The notes: generated from the sequence alone by a model not told the origin. A stretch of 64,000 nucleotides of DNA from Megamerina dolium (GCA_963854835.1 OY978526.1:92394140-92458139); one strand, 5' to 3'; shown: positions 35,121 to 47,472, counted from the first letter of the stretch. Translations and numbers: made by a program.

Positions 35121-35341
35121 CTTGTTTCCTAAAGAAATAAATATGTGGCACTTAAAGCCCCGAAGGTGTCATTGGCCGTGCTTCTCTTCCATTACTGTTG
35201 TGCGTGTTAAATTTTGGACAGTATTAGAAAGGACCTACTTATTTTAGCCGGTTCTGAACGGCAGAACTCTTGTTACATCACTTTTTCTGAGCTTTTTCAC
35301 GGAGTTCTCAGAGTCACAGTTTTCACTGAGCTACGGCACCC
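35121..35341 (-). mobile_element. tRNA-headed SINE, internally deleted copy, ATTT tail
   Basis: In sense (minus) orientation it starts GGGTGCCGTAGCTCAGTG at 35341, skips most of the head-proximal region, continues with the body (ctgtgac... TTCAGAACCGGCTAAAATAA) and ends GTGCCACATATTTATTT. The A-box-like TAGCTCAGTG is at 35333-35324. Confidence 0.78.
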
Positions 35342-36590
35342 AGTTGTTTCGTACTTTAACGTTTTATGGGGGCTCCGAAAAAAATTACTTTTGTATCCGC
35401 AATATTTTCTGAGAACATACTTAACCCCTACCTTTATCCCTTAGGGAGGCATATAAAGGTTGTAAAAACTTAAAAATACTAGATCCATTTTATTATTTAT
35501 TTTTATAAGTCAGATTGTTAAAATTCTGCTTTATACCATTTTGACTCACCCTAATATGCACACTAAAATGCATATATACATACATATGTAAGTATCCACC
35601 TATACATACATATATACAGATTGTATATATAGGTAGTATAATGCAAATTGTGAGAATGGCAAAAGGGTCGGTCTGAAATTTATGTGTGCGTGTGTGTTTG
35701 TGTGTAGGTGTAAAAAGAAGAAGTGTAAAATACGATTAATTGAAATTACGCAAGTGCAAATTTTGTGAAAATCTACATAAAAGGGTTGGCATTTTGCTTG
35801 ATTTGTGAGTTTCTTAATGAACATAGTGAGAATACATACTGGAAACTTAAACAGGTAAATAGTAATGACTATGCTGAATGGACAACAAAGCCAATAATAT
35901 GACATGATTTAAATTAATTTTGGAGTCACTTTTTCTTATTATATTTATATTCATATTATTTACATTATTTGTATTTTAACTTCTTGTATGCTTATACTGT
36001 AAAATGTTATGACACATGATTACCTTGTGATAAGAACCATTCATCTAAAAAATCTAATCCCATTATCACCTTATTGAGCACTTTTACAATATTTTTCGCT
36101 GAATTAGCAACTATATTTATGTATATACTAGTTTTTATATTTTATTATTATAATTTTTTTTTATTATTATATTATTTTTATTGATTAAACTTGTGAACTT
36201 TCACGTCTTCATTATACATATGTTTTTAAATGCACCACCGTTTCTTTACAACTTGTTATATATTCTATATGCATCACGTTGGCATTTATTTCAACAACCT
36301 CTTGCTATATTTTCGGTTCTTTTTCACATATCTCTTGACAATAGACATCTTTATAATTGCTTCAATTCGAATTGTTTCGATATAATGCTATACGTGTGTG
36401 CTTTCGATAAGAAAAATTAAGCAACGTTACACTATTTCTAATTTCGATAAATTCAGGTATAAGATTTCTAAAGTACTTTCATTTACTAGCTTGTACTATA
36501 TATCTAGTTTCAGCCTAATTCGTATTTACTTGTCAAAATGGGAAAATTAGCACATTTATGCGAATTGTAAAACAGTACAACATCAACTTA
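35342..36590. other. Intergenic, no gene seen
   Basis: AT-rich, with ATACATATATACA-type simple sequence around 35570-35640. Short frames are not supported by any family. Confidence 0.5.
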
Positions 36591-36599
36591 CTTGGCAAA

Positions 36600-38120
36600 T
36601 ATTGTTCTAGATGGTACAGTTAGCAAGTTATAACAAGTTACAAATTTGTTTAAATTCCGGTGTTAATCAATTTGATTGCTACGTGTGGCCGTGGCAGTTG
36701 ATCGATTATGCAAATTTGATTTTTGCCCTAACCAGGCAGGTGTCAAATAGTCGAATTGACGGACGGACATTACTAAATCGACTATTTAGTCGACGCTGAT
36801 CATGAATATATATACTTTACTATATCTTTGTTGTGTCCTTCACGTGGTAACAAACACTTGATTGAAATGAATATACGAGAGCAGTCCCAGAACTATCCGA
36901 CCTAACAAAGAAAACACAACAAATTTGGGAAAAATTTGTTTTATTTCTCAACATAATCTTCTTTTAGCTCTATACATATTTCCCAGCTATAGAATATAGC
37001 TTCGATACCATTTTTATAGTATGAACTGTCTAGCTCATTAAAATAGCCATCTACCGCAGACTTCACCTCTTCATTGTTTGCAAATCTTCTACCACCAAGC
37101 CATTTTTTTCAAATTTGGAAATAGAGAATAATCCGAAGAAGCTAAATCTGGCGAACAAGGTGCGTGCTGAAGCAGTTCGAGCTTTAACTCATTGATTTTG
37201 ACCATCACAATAGCGGAAGTGTGAACTGGTGCATTGTCTTGATGAAACAACACTTGCTTTTTCGCCAAATGCGGCCTTTTTTCTTTAATTTCATCACTTA
37301 AACGCTGCAAGAAATTGGCATAATACTCTACGTTGATTGCTTTTCCTTTTTGAAGATAATCAATCAAAATTTTCCCACGTGCATGCCAAAAAAACAGACG
37401 TCATAACCTTGCTTTGGACACGATTCTCTCCTTTCAGTCCACTGTTTGGACTGCTCCTTTGTCTCAGGTGTGCAGTGGTGGAGCCATGTCTCATCCATGG
37501 TTACAAATCGACGCAAAAATTCGGCTTTATTACTGTGAAACATCGCCAAACACTCTTTAAAAATATGTTCACGACTTTGTCACGCGTCACCCATCTGGCA
37601 CACAGTTTTTTCATCTCCAAATTTTCAGTCAATATACGATGTACAGCACTTTTTGAAGTGCCTGTAATTTCATCTTGCTCACGCACCTTCAGCTGGCGAT
37701 CATCCAATAACATTTTGTAGATTTTCTTAACCCTTTCTGGCGTGGCCACCTCAATTGGTCGACCACTATGGTGTTCGTATTGGAAGCTCGTACGACCTCA
37801 TTTAAACTTTGCCACCCAATATTTTATAGTCGTAAACGAAGAAGCAGACTCCCACAGAGTAGAATCGAGTTCGGCTTTAGTATTCGTTGGACCTTTCAAA
37901 TGAAAGTATTGAATTACATAACGGTGACCAATTTTTTCCATATTTACAAATAGGCTCCAAAAAAAAAAATACTAAACAACGTGGCGCCTTGAAACTTAAA
38001 TCATATGTTTTATAACGTTTCACTAAAGTAATTTTTTTCAAACTACTGCTGCCATCTATATGTCAGGTCGGGTAGTTCTGGGACCGCCCTCGTATTATGT
38101 ACTCATGCAGGGTATAAAAA
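36600..38120 (+). repeat. Copy of the dispersed repeat, interrupted by a mariner
   Basis: 36600-36875 and 38093-38120 together match the right end of the 640-2575 element (AAGTTATAACAAG, the GACGG block, GTCGACGCTGATCA, GAATATATA, and finally GCAGGGTATAAAAAT). The mariner of 36876-38092 sits between them at a TA dinucleotide. Confidence 0.8.
36876..38092 (-). mobile_element. Mariner, family C, full length but frameshifted
   Basis: 1217 bp with inverted ends CGAGRGCRGTCCCAGAACTA and TA duplications at 36874-36875 and 38093-38094. Minus-strand frames in order: HTH part (SGRPIEVATPERVKKIYKML, 37749-37501), RRFVTMDETWLHHCTPETKE (first Asp, 37549-37364), and 37367-37089 with VLFHQDNAPVHTS (second Asp) and SPDLASSDYSLFPNLKK (third Asp). 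All three catalytic Asp codons survive, but frameshifts separate the pieces. Two MITE-sized derivatives are at 49739 and 58191. Confidence 0.88.
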
Positions 38121-39095
38121 TATACAGAATCCATTATTGTAATGATCATTGTGGACACTTGCAGTTATGACAATCATTTTCGATAATTTTGTTTTCTATC
38201 AGACTGACAAAATTAAATTGACAATTTTCCAAACAAACGTATTTACACATATGTACTCCTATGTAGATATTGTTTCCAATGCTCAAATAAAAACATCACC
38301 AACTTCATCAGCAACGATGTACATAGTATTAACGAACGATTGGCAGACGGACGAAAAGACACTGCTGCATTGTGACAGTAACAGTGAATGAGTCAAATTG
38401 TGAAACAAAATGATAAACAATTTATATTTGTAATTTGGAAAAAGCGAAAAAGTAGAAAAACGAATATCAAAAACCAAGCAAAGAAGCTCAAACAATTTGA
38501 AATTTTTGTTGACAATTTCCATTTGTAATACGAAATAAGCGACAATAACGTGAATTGTAATGGCAACGACAACAACTATTATCGTACATTAAATGTGCAG
38601 TTCAATTGAAATCATTCAACAACAGCTCGTTCGTTTCTCTGCACAACTCCCTTCGGACTCTCTACATTCTGACGTTTCTCATTACTACATACATCCATAT
38701 GTACGAGTATATGTATAACTATAGTACGAAAATAGTGTTATGAGGATTCTTTTGAATTGTTTGAATAATAGTTTTCGATTATCAAGCAGAGATACAATAA
38801 TGATATTGTAGCAACAACAACAACAACAACAACAACAACTACAATGACAATTGTAACGAACATCGTTTGAAATATACCTCAGCAGTCACAATTGGCATTG
38901 CTATATCATCAACAATTAATGGACACTCTAGTTCGCTTGATGTTGGTTGGTCATTTGTAATTGTAAGTATTTTATAGTAATGAATAATCGTTTTTGAGGA
39001 AACTTAATAATCGTTGAGAAAATTGGTATTTAATAATTTTGATATATAAATACAGTGCAGGACAATAAGTTGCACACGCCTTATTGAATACTTGA
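38121..39095. other. Intergenic, CAA microsatellite
   Basis: No gene recognised. A CAA repeat of about nine units is at 38811-38838. Confidence 0.5.
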
Positions 39096-39098
39096 TCA

Positions 39099-40281
39099 AT
39101 GTGTTTTGATAGATTTAAAAAAAAAATCAAGACGACTTACTTAAAAACTATGGAAAAAGTACAGCGCCTCGTGGCACTGAGTATAACCGGGGCGTTAAAG
39201 ACAACTCCCACGGCTGCGCTAAATAACATACTCATTTGGCTACCTATTGATCTCTATGCAGAGAACCTGGTTGCAAAATCAGCTGAAAGGTTGAAGGCTA
39301 TAGGGCAAGAAGATTATATGGACACCACAGCACCGAAATCAGATTACATGATTTCGCAGTTAAGGTTCGACAAGAAGATACAACACTATATAGAAGAGGA
39401 GGGCTGGCGTAAAGATCTAGTATCAAGACGTAATACCTTTAACTTCTTCACAGATGGATCAACAATAATGGAGGGGGTTGGTGCTGTCCAGAATTGGACA
39501 TAACCCAGTCGTAGAAGCTCTCAGAATACTGCACGGTCGTCCAAGCAAAAGTCTTTGCAGCAAGAATGGCAGCTGAGCTAGCTCTGACTGGAACAGCTGC
39601 CGGATTAAAACTTCATTTCTACGTAGACAGTTAAGCGGCACTATAGTACCACATCCAAGAATGTACTGACGTGTCAAGAAACTGTAGAACGATTATCCGA
39701 AGGCACAAGGCTACGGATATATTGGATACCGCACAAGGGAATACAGGGAAATGAGACTGCCGATCAAATTGCTAAAGAATTGCGTTCATCTCCTCGATAC
39801 CCAAACGCGTAACATACCAATGCTACTATGCACGACTCACAACAATCTAAACTCAAGCATGATAAGGAAAGCAGCAGGGAGGTGGAGAAGTATAGGGCAC
39901 CTATAGGACCGCCAAAAGAACGCTTGGGTTACATAACGACAACTGCTTCAAGCTGATTCTGTCTCTTAACAGAGTTGAGTGCAGAACTATAGTTGGCGTA
40001 ATCACGGAAAACTGCCTCACAGCATCCCACGCTCCCAAGATGGGTCTCATAGAGAACGACGAATGCAGCAGATGCAAAGAGTCAGGTGTAAAGGAGACTA
40101 TGGAGCATCTGCTTTGCAGCAGTTAAGCAAAAGAGCACTCTTAAAATTCGCAATGAAAATCGAAATATTTAAAGATTTTTACAGCTCGTAACTAGGTCTA
40201 GACGTTTTGGTATCACTAAGGCCCCATATAGGGTCTATCTGTGACCTCTTCGCGGAGGTCTGCCAGTATAACCTAACCTAA
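39099..40281 (+). mobile_element. 5'-truncated I/R1-type LINE with RNase H and TAACCTAACC tail
   Basis: The first frame (39099-39503) reads VQRLVALSITGALKTTPTAA, then LNNILIWLPIDLYAENLVAK and NFFTDGSTIMEGVGA (RNase H start). Shifted frames continue with FAARMAAELALTGTAAGLK, LHFYVDS, IYWIPHKGIQGNETADQIAK and CRTIVGVI. The ORF ends with HIGSICDLFAEVCQYNL and a stop inside the tail ATAACCTAACCTAA. The last codons form a hairpin, GACCTC (40243-40248) with GAGGTC (40255-40260). Frameshifts mark it as dead. The same tail and hairpin occur in the SINEs at 42662 and 44801. Confidence 0.8.
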
Positions 40282-41032
40282 TTTAATCTTTAGTGTTGGC
40301 GCGCTCTAGATGAAACACCCTATATGTTCTTTCAAATGTACAATATACACATACACACATACAATTTGTACATATGAGTGTACATATGATTGGATTACTT
40401 GTATTGTAGTTGCTTAAATAAAAAGAGCAATTATAACGAATATAAAGAAGTAACGAGTAATTTAGATTACTTTTTTATGGTTTTATGTTATTACTTATAC
40501 AATACATTTCAGATGCATAATTGCACATTGCTCTATTGCATTTGCTATTTGCGGTAATTACAAAAATTTACAAAAATTTCTACACAACAAATAGTTGGAA
40601 GTACATTTTAGAAATTGTATTGAAAAGTTATTTAGCTTTTAAAAGTTGAGAAAATACCGCCGAAAATGTTCTACATGAAATATGCTAAATCAATTGCGCA
40701 CATATACGTCACACATTTCCGGATGTATGAGTATTAAAAATGAATGGCAAATCATCACAGTTATAAACCAACATATAAATTATGTTGCGTTTAGCGACTT
40801 ACACTCATACAGCATCATTTCAAATCTCAATACGAACGTACAACGTACATGCTAATGTGTACCTAAGTATATGCATTTGCGCTTATTGTTGTGTTCCAAA
40901 CATCATATATGCACATAAATAATTGAACGGTTAGTTTAGTTGAAGTATTGTAGTTACTTTTGGTACGACTTTATGTTTTGATTTTCATTTCGCATGTTTA
41001 GTAAAAGTGCTTTTAAAGCATATGTATATACA
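40282..41032. other. Intergenic, no gene seen
   Basis: AT-rich DNA with TACATATG-type short repeats. No feature supported. Confidence 0.5.
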
Positions 41033-42206
41033 TCAGATCAGTCCATAAGTTCGTGCGCTATTTTTTCAATAGTTTCGCAGTAGGCGGTTTTTACGTACAA
41101 AAAATGATTCGTGGAAGATAAAGGAACTATTTTTATTTTCTCTGATGTACTGTGCATTCAACAAGTGATTTTAATCGTGGATAGAAGTACGCATTGTTAA
41201 AAAATAAAATGGAATCTTCGAATGAGTATAAGAGGCATATTTTGTAATTTTTTTATAAAATGCTGCAAAAATAAACGCAACTCATGGGGAGAATACCGCG
41301 AGTGTAAGGACTGCGCAAATGTGATTTTCCAAATTCCGAAGTCTGGTCGTCCTGTGATGTTTAACTTCGACGCCTTGCTGGAACTCGTGGAAGCTGATTC
41401 AAGTTTGATAGTCGATATGATGGCTGGAAGGTTAAATTCATCACATGGAACAGTTTACAGGCACCTGGTTCGATTGAGCAAGGTTCCAAAGCTGGGAAAA
41501 TGGGTTCCGCATAAACTTTCCATCGTAAACCTGCAGCAGAGAGTGAATTTGTGTTCTCAGTTTGAAAATGAGAGTTTTTTGAACCGTATTGTTACTGGGA
41601 ACGAAAAATGGGTCCTTTACAATAATCCTGTTCACAAACGCCAGTGGTTAGATAAAGATCAAACATCAGAACCAACCCCCAGAGATGGCCTCCTGTTGGT
41701 GGGATATGGCCGGTATAATTTATTCTGATCTGCTGGAACCAAACCAGACGATCATCCATACTGAATGAAGTACTTGAAACAAATCGTCCGTCCGTAGTCA
41801 ATAGACGCAAAGTTTTGTTTCGCCACGACAACGCAAGACCGCATACTGCAAGACAGACCTTAGGCAAGCTGAACGAGCTCGTATGGGAACTAATGCCGCA
41901 TCCACCATACTCTCCGGATATCGCACCTCGCACCATTATCACCTTTTCCGCAGACTTCAGACCCATTTAAGTAATAAGAACTACGCCTCAAAAGAAGCTA
42001 TTAAATGGGATATCGACGCGTATTTTAGCTCCAAGGACAAAAAATTTTTTGAGCAGGAAATTAAAAATTTGCCTAAACGTTTGGAAGACATTGTAAATAA
42101 TGCAGGAAAATATATTATTGATTAATAAATGCCGAAAACCTCTTTTTTATTTATTTTAAAACCACAAAAAAAAAAAAAACGCACGAACTTATGGACTGAC
42201 CTGATA
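41033..42206 (+). mobile_element. Mariner, family D, near full length, catalytically dead
   Basis: Ends share the inverted repeat CAGTCCATAAGTTCGTGCG (about 41039 and 42196), in a TATA-rich target. Frames: 41222-41728 with SGRPVMFNFDALLELVEADS (HTH region) and RIVTGNEKWVLYNNPVHKRQ; then HDNARPHTARQTLGKLNELV in another frame; then 41883-42125 with YHLFRRLQTHLSNKNYASKE and ending NNAGKYIID. The first catalytic Asp (normally TGDEKW) is Asn, and the third, normally in SDYHLF, is lost at a frameshift. Confidence 0.85.
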
Positions 42207-42660
42207 TATATAGTATACTAAGCGATGAGATGTGTGTTACCATGTGTATTTCACTGGAAACCTGTATGAAAAGTTGATATTTGTTATTGTTGCAATATGG
42301 TGAATTTTTAATTGTTGACATATTTTTGCTTCAGATGATTGTTTGTTGTTGTTACGCTGTTTAGTTTTAATACATTTTTAATTACTGAAAAACTAAAATA
42401 ACTCGAAAGTTCAGATATAAGCAAACATTTGCTTATGCACATATATTTACAATTATGTGCACGTAATACGGAAAAACTTTTTGTTATTTTTGTTATTTGG
42501 TCATTACAACTGTAGATTGATTTAGGATACACACGGGATATTTCAAGAGCCATCTCCATTTTTGGCGCCTTTCTACCTCTTTGTCAGTGTTCACCACTGG
42601 GCATCGAATACAACACCTCCTTGGATGGATTTTGTTTTTCCATTAGTATCTTAAGATATC
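42207..42660. other. Intergenic, no gene seen
   Basis: AT-rich DNA without a supported feature before the SINE. Confidence 0.5.
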
Positions 42661-42661
42661 T

Positions 42662-43047
42662 GGGTGCTGTAGCTCAGTGATTAGTGTGTCGGCCTTCTGA
42701 TATATAGGTCGTGGATACAATCATCGGCTGAAGCATAACAAATTTAATATCGCAAAAATTTTTCTTTCGAACGGTACCCACCTGTCAGTAAGGAATTCGC
42801 AATTCTACCGACAGTAACAATTTGCCACAAATGCTTTTTAAAAGAGCTCTGTGACAAAACTAAGTTAAAGTGATGTCACAAGGGTTCTGCTGTTCGGAAC
42901 CGGCTAATATAAGTGGGTCCCTTCTAATGCTGTCCAAATTTAACACGCACAACAGTATTGGAATAGAAGCTCGCTGGTATCACAATGGACCTTTCTAGCC
43001 TAACTGTGTCCTCTCAAAGAGAGGGCAGCCACATAACCTAACCTAAC
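42662..43047 (+). mobile_element. Full-length tRNA-headed SINE with LINE-type TAACC tail
   Basis: The head GGGTGCTGTAGCTCAGTGAT contains an A-box-like element (TAGCTCAGTGATTAG, 42670-42684); a degraded B-box-like GGTCGTGGATAC follows at about 42708. The body includes CAGTAACAATTTGCC and TTCGGAACCGGCTAATATAA. The 3' end has a hairpin CCTCTC/GAGAGG (43010-43015 with 43019-43024) and terminates ATAACCTAACCTAAC. About 386 bp. Likely transcribed by Pol III in its active days; mobilisation by a LINE with the same 3' end is inferred. Confidence 0.85.
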
Positions 43048-44599
43048 ATATGAGCTTTAATATAATATAAAATATATAATAAAAAATCAAGCGATCATCA
43101 CTTTTACTCAAATTTTCTTTCTATGCAGGCGTCATACTTACTGTTGTTATAGTAAGATATGCATTTTCATTTTCGGCTATCACTCTGAATCGTTGAAGCT
43201 ACCTAGAACATTTTGAATATAATTTAAATCAAATGTAGTTGCATAATTAATTTTTTAAATTGTAGTATTTACATAAATGCAATATCATGTAAAATACATT
43301 TCCATATATATATGAAACATACTTACTATGTTTATGAGTAAAAACATATATGTCTGAACGTGAATAAACTGAAATTTAAACAAAAAACTCGCAGTATGAA
43401 TGAGTTAATGCTGTAAAAAAAAAATAATACTTCCGGTTTCCTGATGAGAGTACAACAAACGCCTTTTTTTTAATCCATTTACTCACTATGCGAATAACTG
43501 CATAAATATACAGTGTCGAGCAAAAAGAAAGTACATGGTAATTTTTTTACAATTGTACAGATTAAATTGTAAACAAGTTGTTATGTTGTAAAATCCTAAA
43601 TTGTGCTTTATTTATTTAATATTGGTCACATGAAAAATACTTAGCTCTTACAGCGTAATAGATATAATTGTTTTAGGTGCTCGACATATACCGCCATTTA
43701 CATACAATCTGCATTTGAATAAAAATGTAAGCTTTGTTTTTGAGCTATTTAAATCAACAACTTTGTATAGGTATGCCTAAGTCGTACTAACGAAAAAAAA
43801 AAAAAATGGAGATTCACTTCACCCTAATACTGCTGTATATATTTGTATGTACATCATTTATAATTGTGCGTGGTATTTGTTTTTTTGTTTTCTTTTGTTT
43901 CATTTTTTATACATTCCCTTTGTTTTTTCCACTTTCTCTCTCTCTCTCTTTCTCTCTTAATATTTCCGCTCAAATATTTTAATTTGCGCATAGTACATAT
44001 ATATGCATATTATGAAGTATTATTAGTAAAAACATATTCAGCTGTACCAACAAAAACAACAACGATAACAATATCATATAGGACTCATACCGCACCACAG
44101 GCGGAAATGAATTTCTAAAAAATACGATAAAGTGAAAATGAAATTGTAATAAATAATAATACTTAGGTATGCAGCTATATTATATGTACAATAAATGTGT
44201 GTGTGTGTGTGTGTGTGTATATGTAAAGTGTATGAATAAAATAGTGAAGCCAACAACAAAATAACTGCATCACTAAAATAATATTAAAAAACAAATTTTT
44301 ATGCAATATCATCACCATATACAATAAATAAACAATGCAAAAAGAAAAAAATAGAAATTTGCGTAAAAAATGTCAACGAACTTTCTATCAAATATCTCGC
44401 GAAAGAAACAGGCACAGTCACCTATTTAATGTTGTTGTTGCTGTTTTTGGTGCATTTATTACGGCATGTTGGGCTAAGTTGGCACTCATTAATTTCATAT
44501 AGTAACTGTTGTTATTCGAAATTTATGTTACAGTTTTCTCTAGCTGCATATTTTAGGCTTTTAGGCCACTGCATAAGTTCTCCTGTACTGTACAGAGAT
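43048..44599. other. Intergenic, microsatellites only
   Basis: Contains a TC repeat (about 43935-43959) and a TG repeat (about 44197-44219). No gene or recognised transposon. Confidence 0.5.
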
Positions 44600-44607
44600 G
44601 TTACTGA

Positions 44608-45048
44608 GCGATAGATAAGCGTCCTCTTCCCTGCAGAACCTTTGCGAACGTTTTAGGTTGTTTGTCCCTAGCGCTAGTTTAGAGTGTGATAACCCCGGTA
44701 TGTTTTCCCAGTATAATCTTCTTCCCAGATAATACGGTAGATGTTACCCGACTCTAATCCACAGAATGGTTCGGGCTCTACAAATGGAGTTGATGCTTTC
44801 CGGCAGTAACAATTTGCCAAAAATGCTTCTTAAAAGAGCTCTGTGACAAAACTAAGTTAAAGTGATGTCACAAGATTCTGCCGTTCGGAACCGGCTAATA
44901 TAAGTAGGTCCCTTCTAAAGCTGTCCAAATTTAACACGCACAACAGTATTGGCAGAAAAACTCGATAGTATCACAATGGCAATGGGCCTTTCTGGCTTAA
45001 GTGTGACCTCTCAGAGAGAGGTCAGCCACATAACCTAACCTAACCTAA
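44608..45048 (+). mobile_element. Composite antisense-LINE/SINE retroelement with TAACC tail
   Basis: 44608-44800 is a minus-strand LINE fragment (same as 46854-47316 but with an internal deletion). It is fused at about 44800/44801 to the SINE body beginning CGGCAGTAACAATTTGCC. The SINE part is complete at its 3' end: perfect 8-bp hairpin GACCTCTC/GAGAGGTC (45005-45012 with 45016-45023) and ATAACCTAACCTAACCTAA. The SINE tRNA-like head is absent, replaced by the LINE piece. Confidence 0.78.
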
Positions 45049-46454
45049 GAGAAAAGGGAAGAAGCTTGCGGCAAAATTATTTTACTATTTTACAATTTTC
45101 AACATTTTAATTTATTAAATAATTAGAATACGTTCTATTTTGAAATTTTGAAAAATAAAAAAACAAAGCAACTCTGTTTAGGAAACTTAGAATCTATATC
45201 GTTTTATTGACATAAAGATAGCGAGTTATCGAATAAAACGCGCTTTTATAAAACCATATGCATGTTAATTTTGTGAGAAAAATATCCAATTTGGCCTCTC
45301 TTTTTTCTTCGTTTGTCATATCTATTTATAGAGTTATAACGTTTCCTTTCCTGTTTGCGAATGAGTACTTCAAATTATGCGGCAGGGGCATTTCAAAACG
45401 TCAACATAAGGAGATCATTTTTTGCAAGGACATTAATTTATTACAAAAAAAAAAAAAAAATTAAATTAAAAATCTCATCCCATAATTTTATAAATCTTAC
45501 AGCATTAGGAAAAATGAATATTTTGTGATTTTATGCAGATTTCAAAAAGTCGGTCGGAAGGATATGAAGCTATTTTTCATGCGCCTTTGTGCTATTAAAC
45601 TTCATTCGAGCGCATACAAAACTTTCATAATCACTAAGCAAAATATCTTGAAAAACAATAAATGACGCTTAATATTAATTTTTATTTGTTGCTAGAAATA
45701 TTCTTGTGTATATTAAAAAACAACCCCTTTTGAAATCTTTTCTATACATTATTCTACAATAATAGTTTTAACAATCGTGTTATTCCTCACGTTATATATA
45801 ATGCTTAAATCCATCATTTTAGTAGAAACAAACAAATAAAGTTAAAAAAAAAAAATACTATAAGAATCTTTTCATAAATCCTTCAAAATCTCTCTCGATA
45901 ATAAGAAAATGCTCAAAAAGTTTTTCACAGCACAATTGCAACATTAAATGTATTTAATAAATCCCATTCACATTGTGTTACAACACTAAGTAACAATAAG
46001 ATAAAAGAAAACACTACCAAATAGTAGCTAAGTAAATGATAAACAAACAAAAATATGGCAACAAACTGTGTAATAATTTCATTTTTATACAGCTGCCAAA
46101 AAGTATGCAATAATATAAAATTGATTCTCCCAGTGCTGGTGCTGCCCGCATTTAGTATTGTCGTATTTATACTCGTGCTTATAAAAACTTTAATGTGTTT
46201 GAACTTTTACGTGCACAAGTATATAAGTACACATACAATACCTTGTATACTAAAAATACTCAGAAATTTTGCAATTGTTGTTATTATTTCATTTCGAGTT
46301 GAAATTAAATTTGCGTATATGTATTTGACAAGTTTAAAGTTGCACGATTTCTTTTTAAGTCATGTATGATATTTACCTACAATCTCTGTGCATATTCCAT
46401 ATTTTAATTTTCCTATGTGAGCAAAAAACAACAAAAAAAAAAAGAAAGAAATGT
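45049..46454. other. Intergenic, no gene seen
   Basis: AT-rich DNA. Frames such as 46055-46369 are hydrophobic by composition only. Confidence 0.5.
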
Positions 46455-46834
46455 TATCTTCTATGGCTATTGGTTATCGACGAGCTTTTACAAACTCTCG
46501 ATGACCTCGTATATAAAGTCCAGGGCTTTGCGGATGATTTGGTAATAATGGTTAGAGGCAAAACATTAACCGATCGAATGCAACTAGCTCTTGACATCAC
46601 TCATGACTGGTGACAGAAGAAATGACTCTCGATTAATCCGAATAAATCAAATGTGGTACCCTTCACCAGAAGAAGGAAATTGAGTATAGCAACCCTAATA
46701 CTAGGGGACACAGACTTAATTCTATCCGAGGAAATGAAATATCTAGGAGTAATCGTAAATAAAACCCTGACTTGGAATAACCAGTGGCAAGCTATGCGTG
46801 CGAGAGACTACACGGCAAAAGATGGGGTCTGCTA

Positions 46835-46853
46835 TCTATGTCTTGTGGTCTTC
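46835..46853 (+). repeat. Target-site duplication, left copy
   Basis: TCTATGTCTTGTGGTCTTC, identical to 47473-47491. It marks insertion of the composite element into the LINE. Confidence 0.9.
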
Positions 46854-47472
46854 GTGGACCTAGAGTTTATCTCTTAGCCCAATTCCCTCGATGAATTGTA
46901 GTATTGGTTCTACTTCATAGAGTCTAAGTTCGTCCCTGGGTATGATGAAATATCCCAGATGTTTCCTTCTCTTGTGCATCGGGTCGGAACAAATTCCGCT
47001 GTCTCGTCTTCTTCCCTGCAGAACCTGCAAAGAGCATCTGAGTGCTGATTTCCAGTTTTGTAAGGTGATAGATCATCCTACAATGCGCCGTTAATAATCC
47101 CGTAATGATTCTCAAGTTGTTCTTCGTTAGATTCATACAGTCCTCGTAGCGTTTTGCATTGTTTGTCCCTAGCGCTAGTTTGGAGTGTGATATCCCCGGT
47201 ATGTTTTCCCAGTATAATCTTCTTTGTCTATTCTCTTCTTCCCAGATAATACGGGAGATGTTACCCGATCCTAATCCACAGAATGGTCGGGCTCTACAAA
47301 TGGAGTTGATGCTTTCAGGCAGTAACAATTTGCCAAAAATGCTTCTTAAAAGAGCTCTGTGACAAAACTAAGTTAAAGTGATGTCACAAGTGTTCTGCCG
47401 TTCGGAACTGGCTAATATATGTAGATCCCTTCTAATGTTGTCCAAATTTAACACGCACAACAGTATTGGCTC
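46854..47472 (+). mobile_element. Composite retro-insert: antisense LINE piece fused to truncated SINE
   Basis: 46854-47316 carries, on the minus strand, a LINE ORF2 tail (SINSICRARPFCGLGSGNIS, then RRLYWENIPGISHSKLALGT and LRIITGLLTAHCRMIYHL). 47317-47472 is the SINE body from GGCAGTAACAATTTGCC to CACAACAGTATTGGC, lacking head and tail. The 19-base duplications are 46835-46853 and 47473-47491. Confidence 0.82.

Noticed and set aside
42662..42735. Possible tRNA gene (GGGTGC...TAGCTCAG head)
   Set aside because: The head lacks a foldable acceptor stem and a proper B box, and continues into the SINE body that recurs elsewhere. It is a tRNA-derived SINE head, not a tRNA gene.
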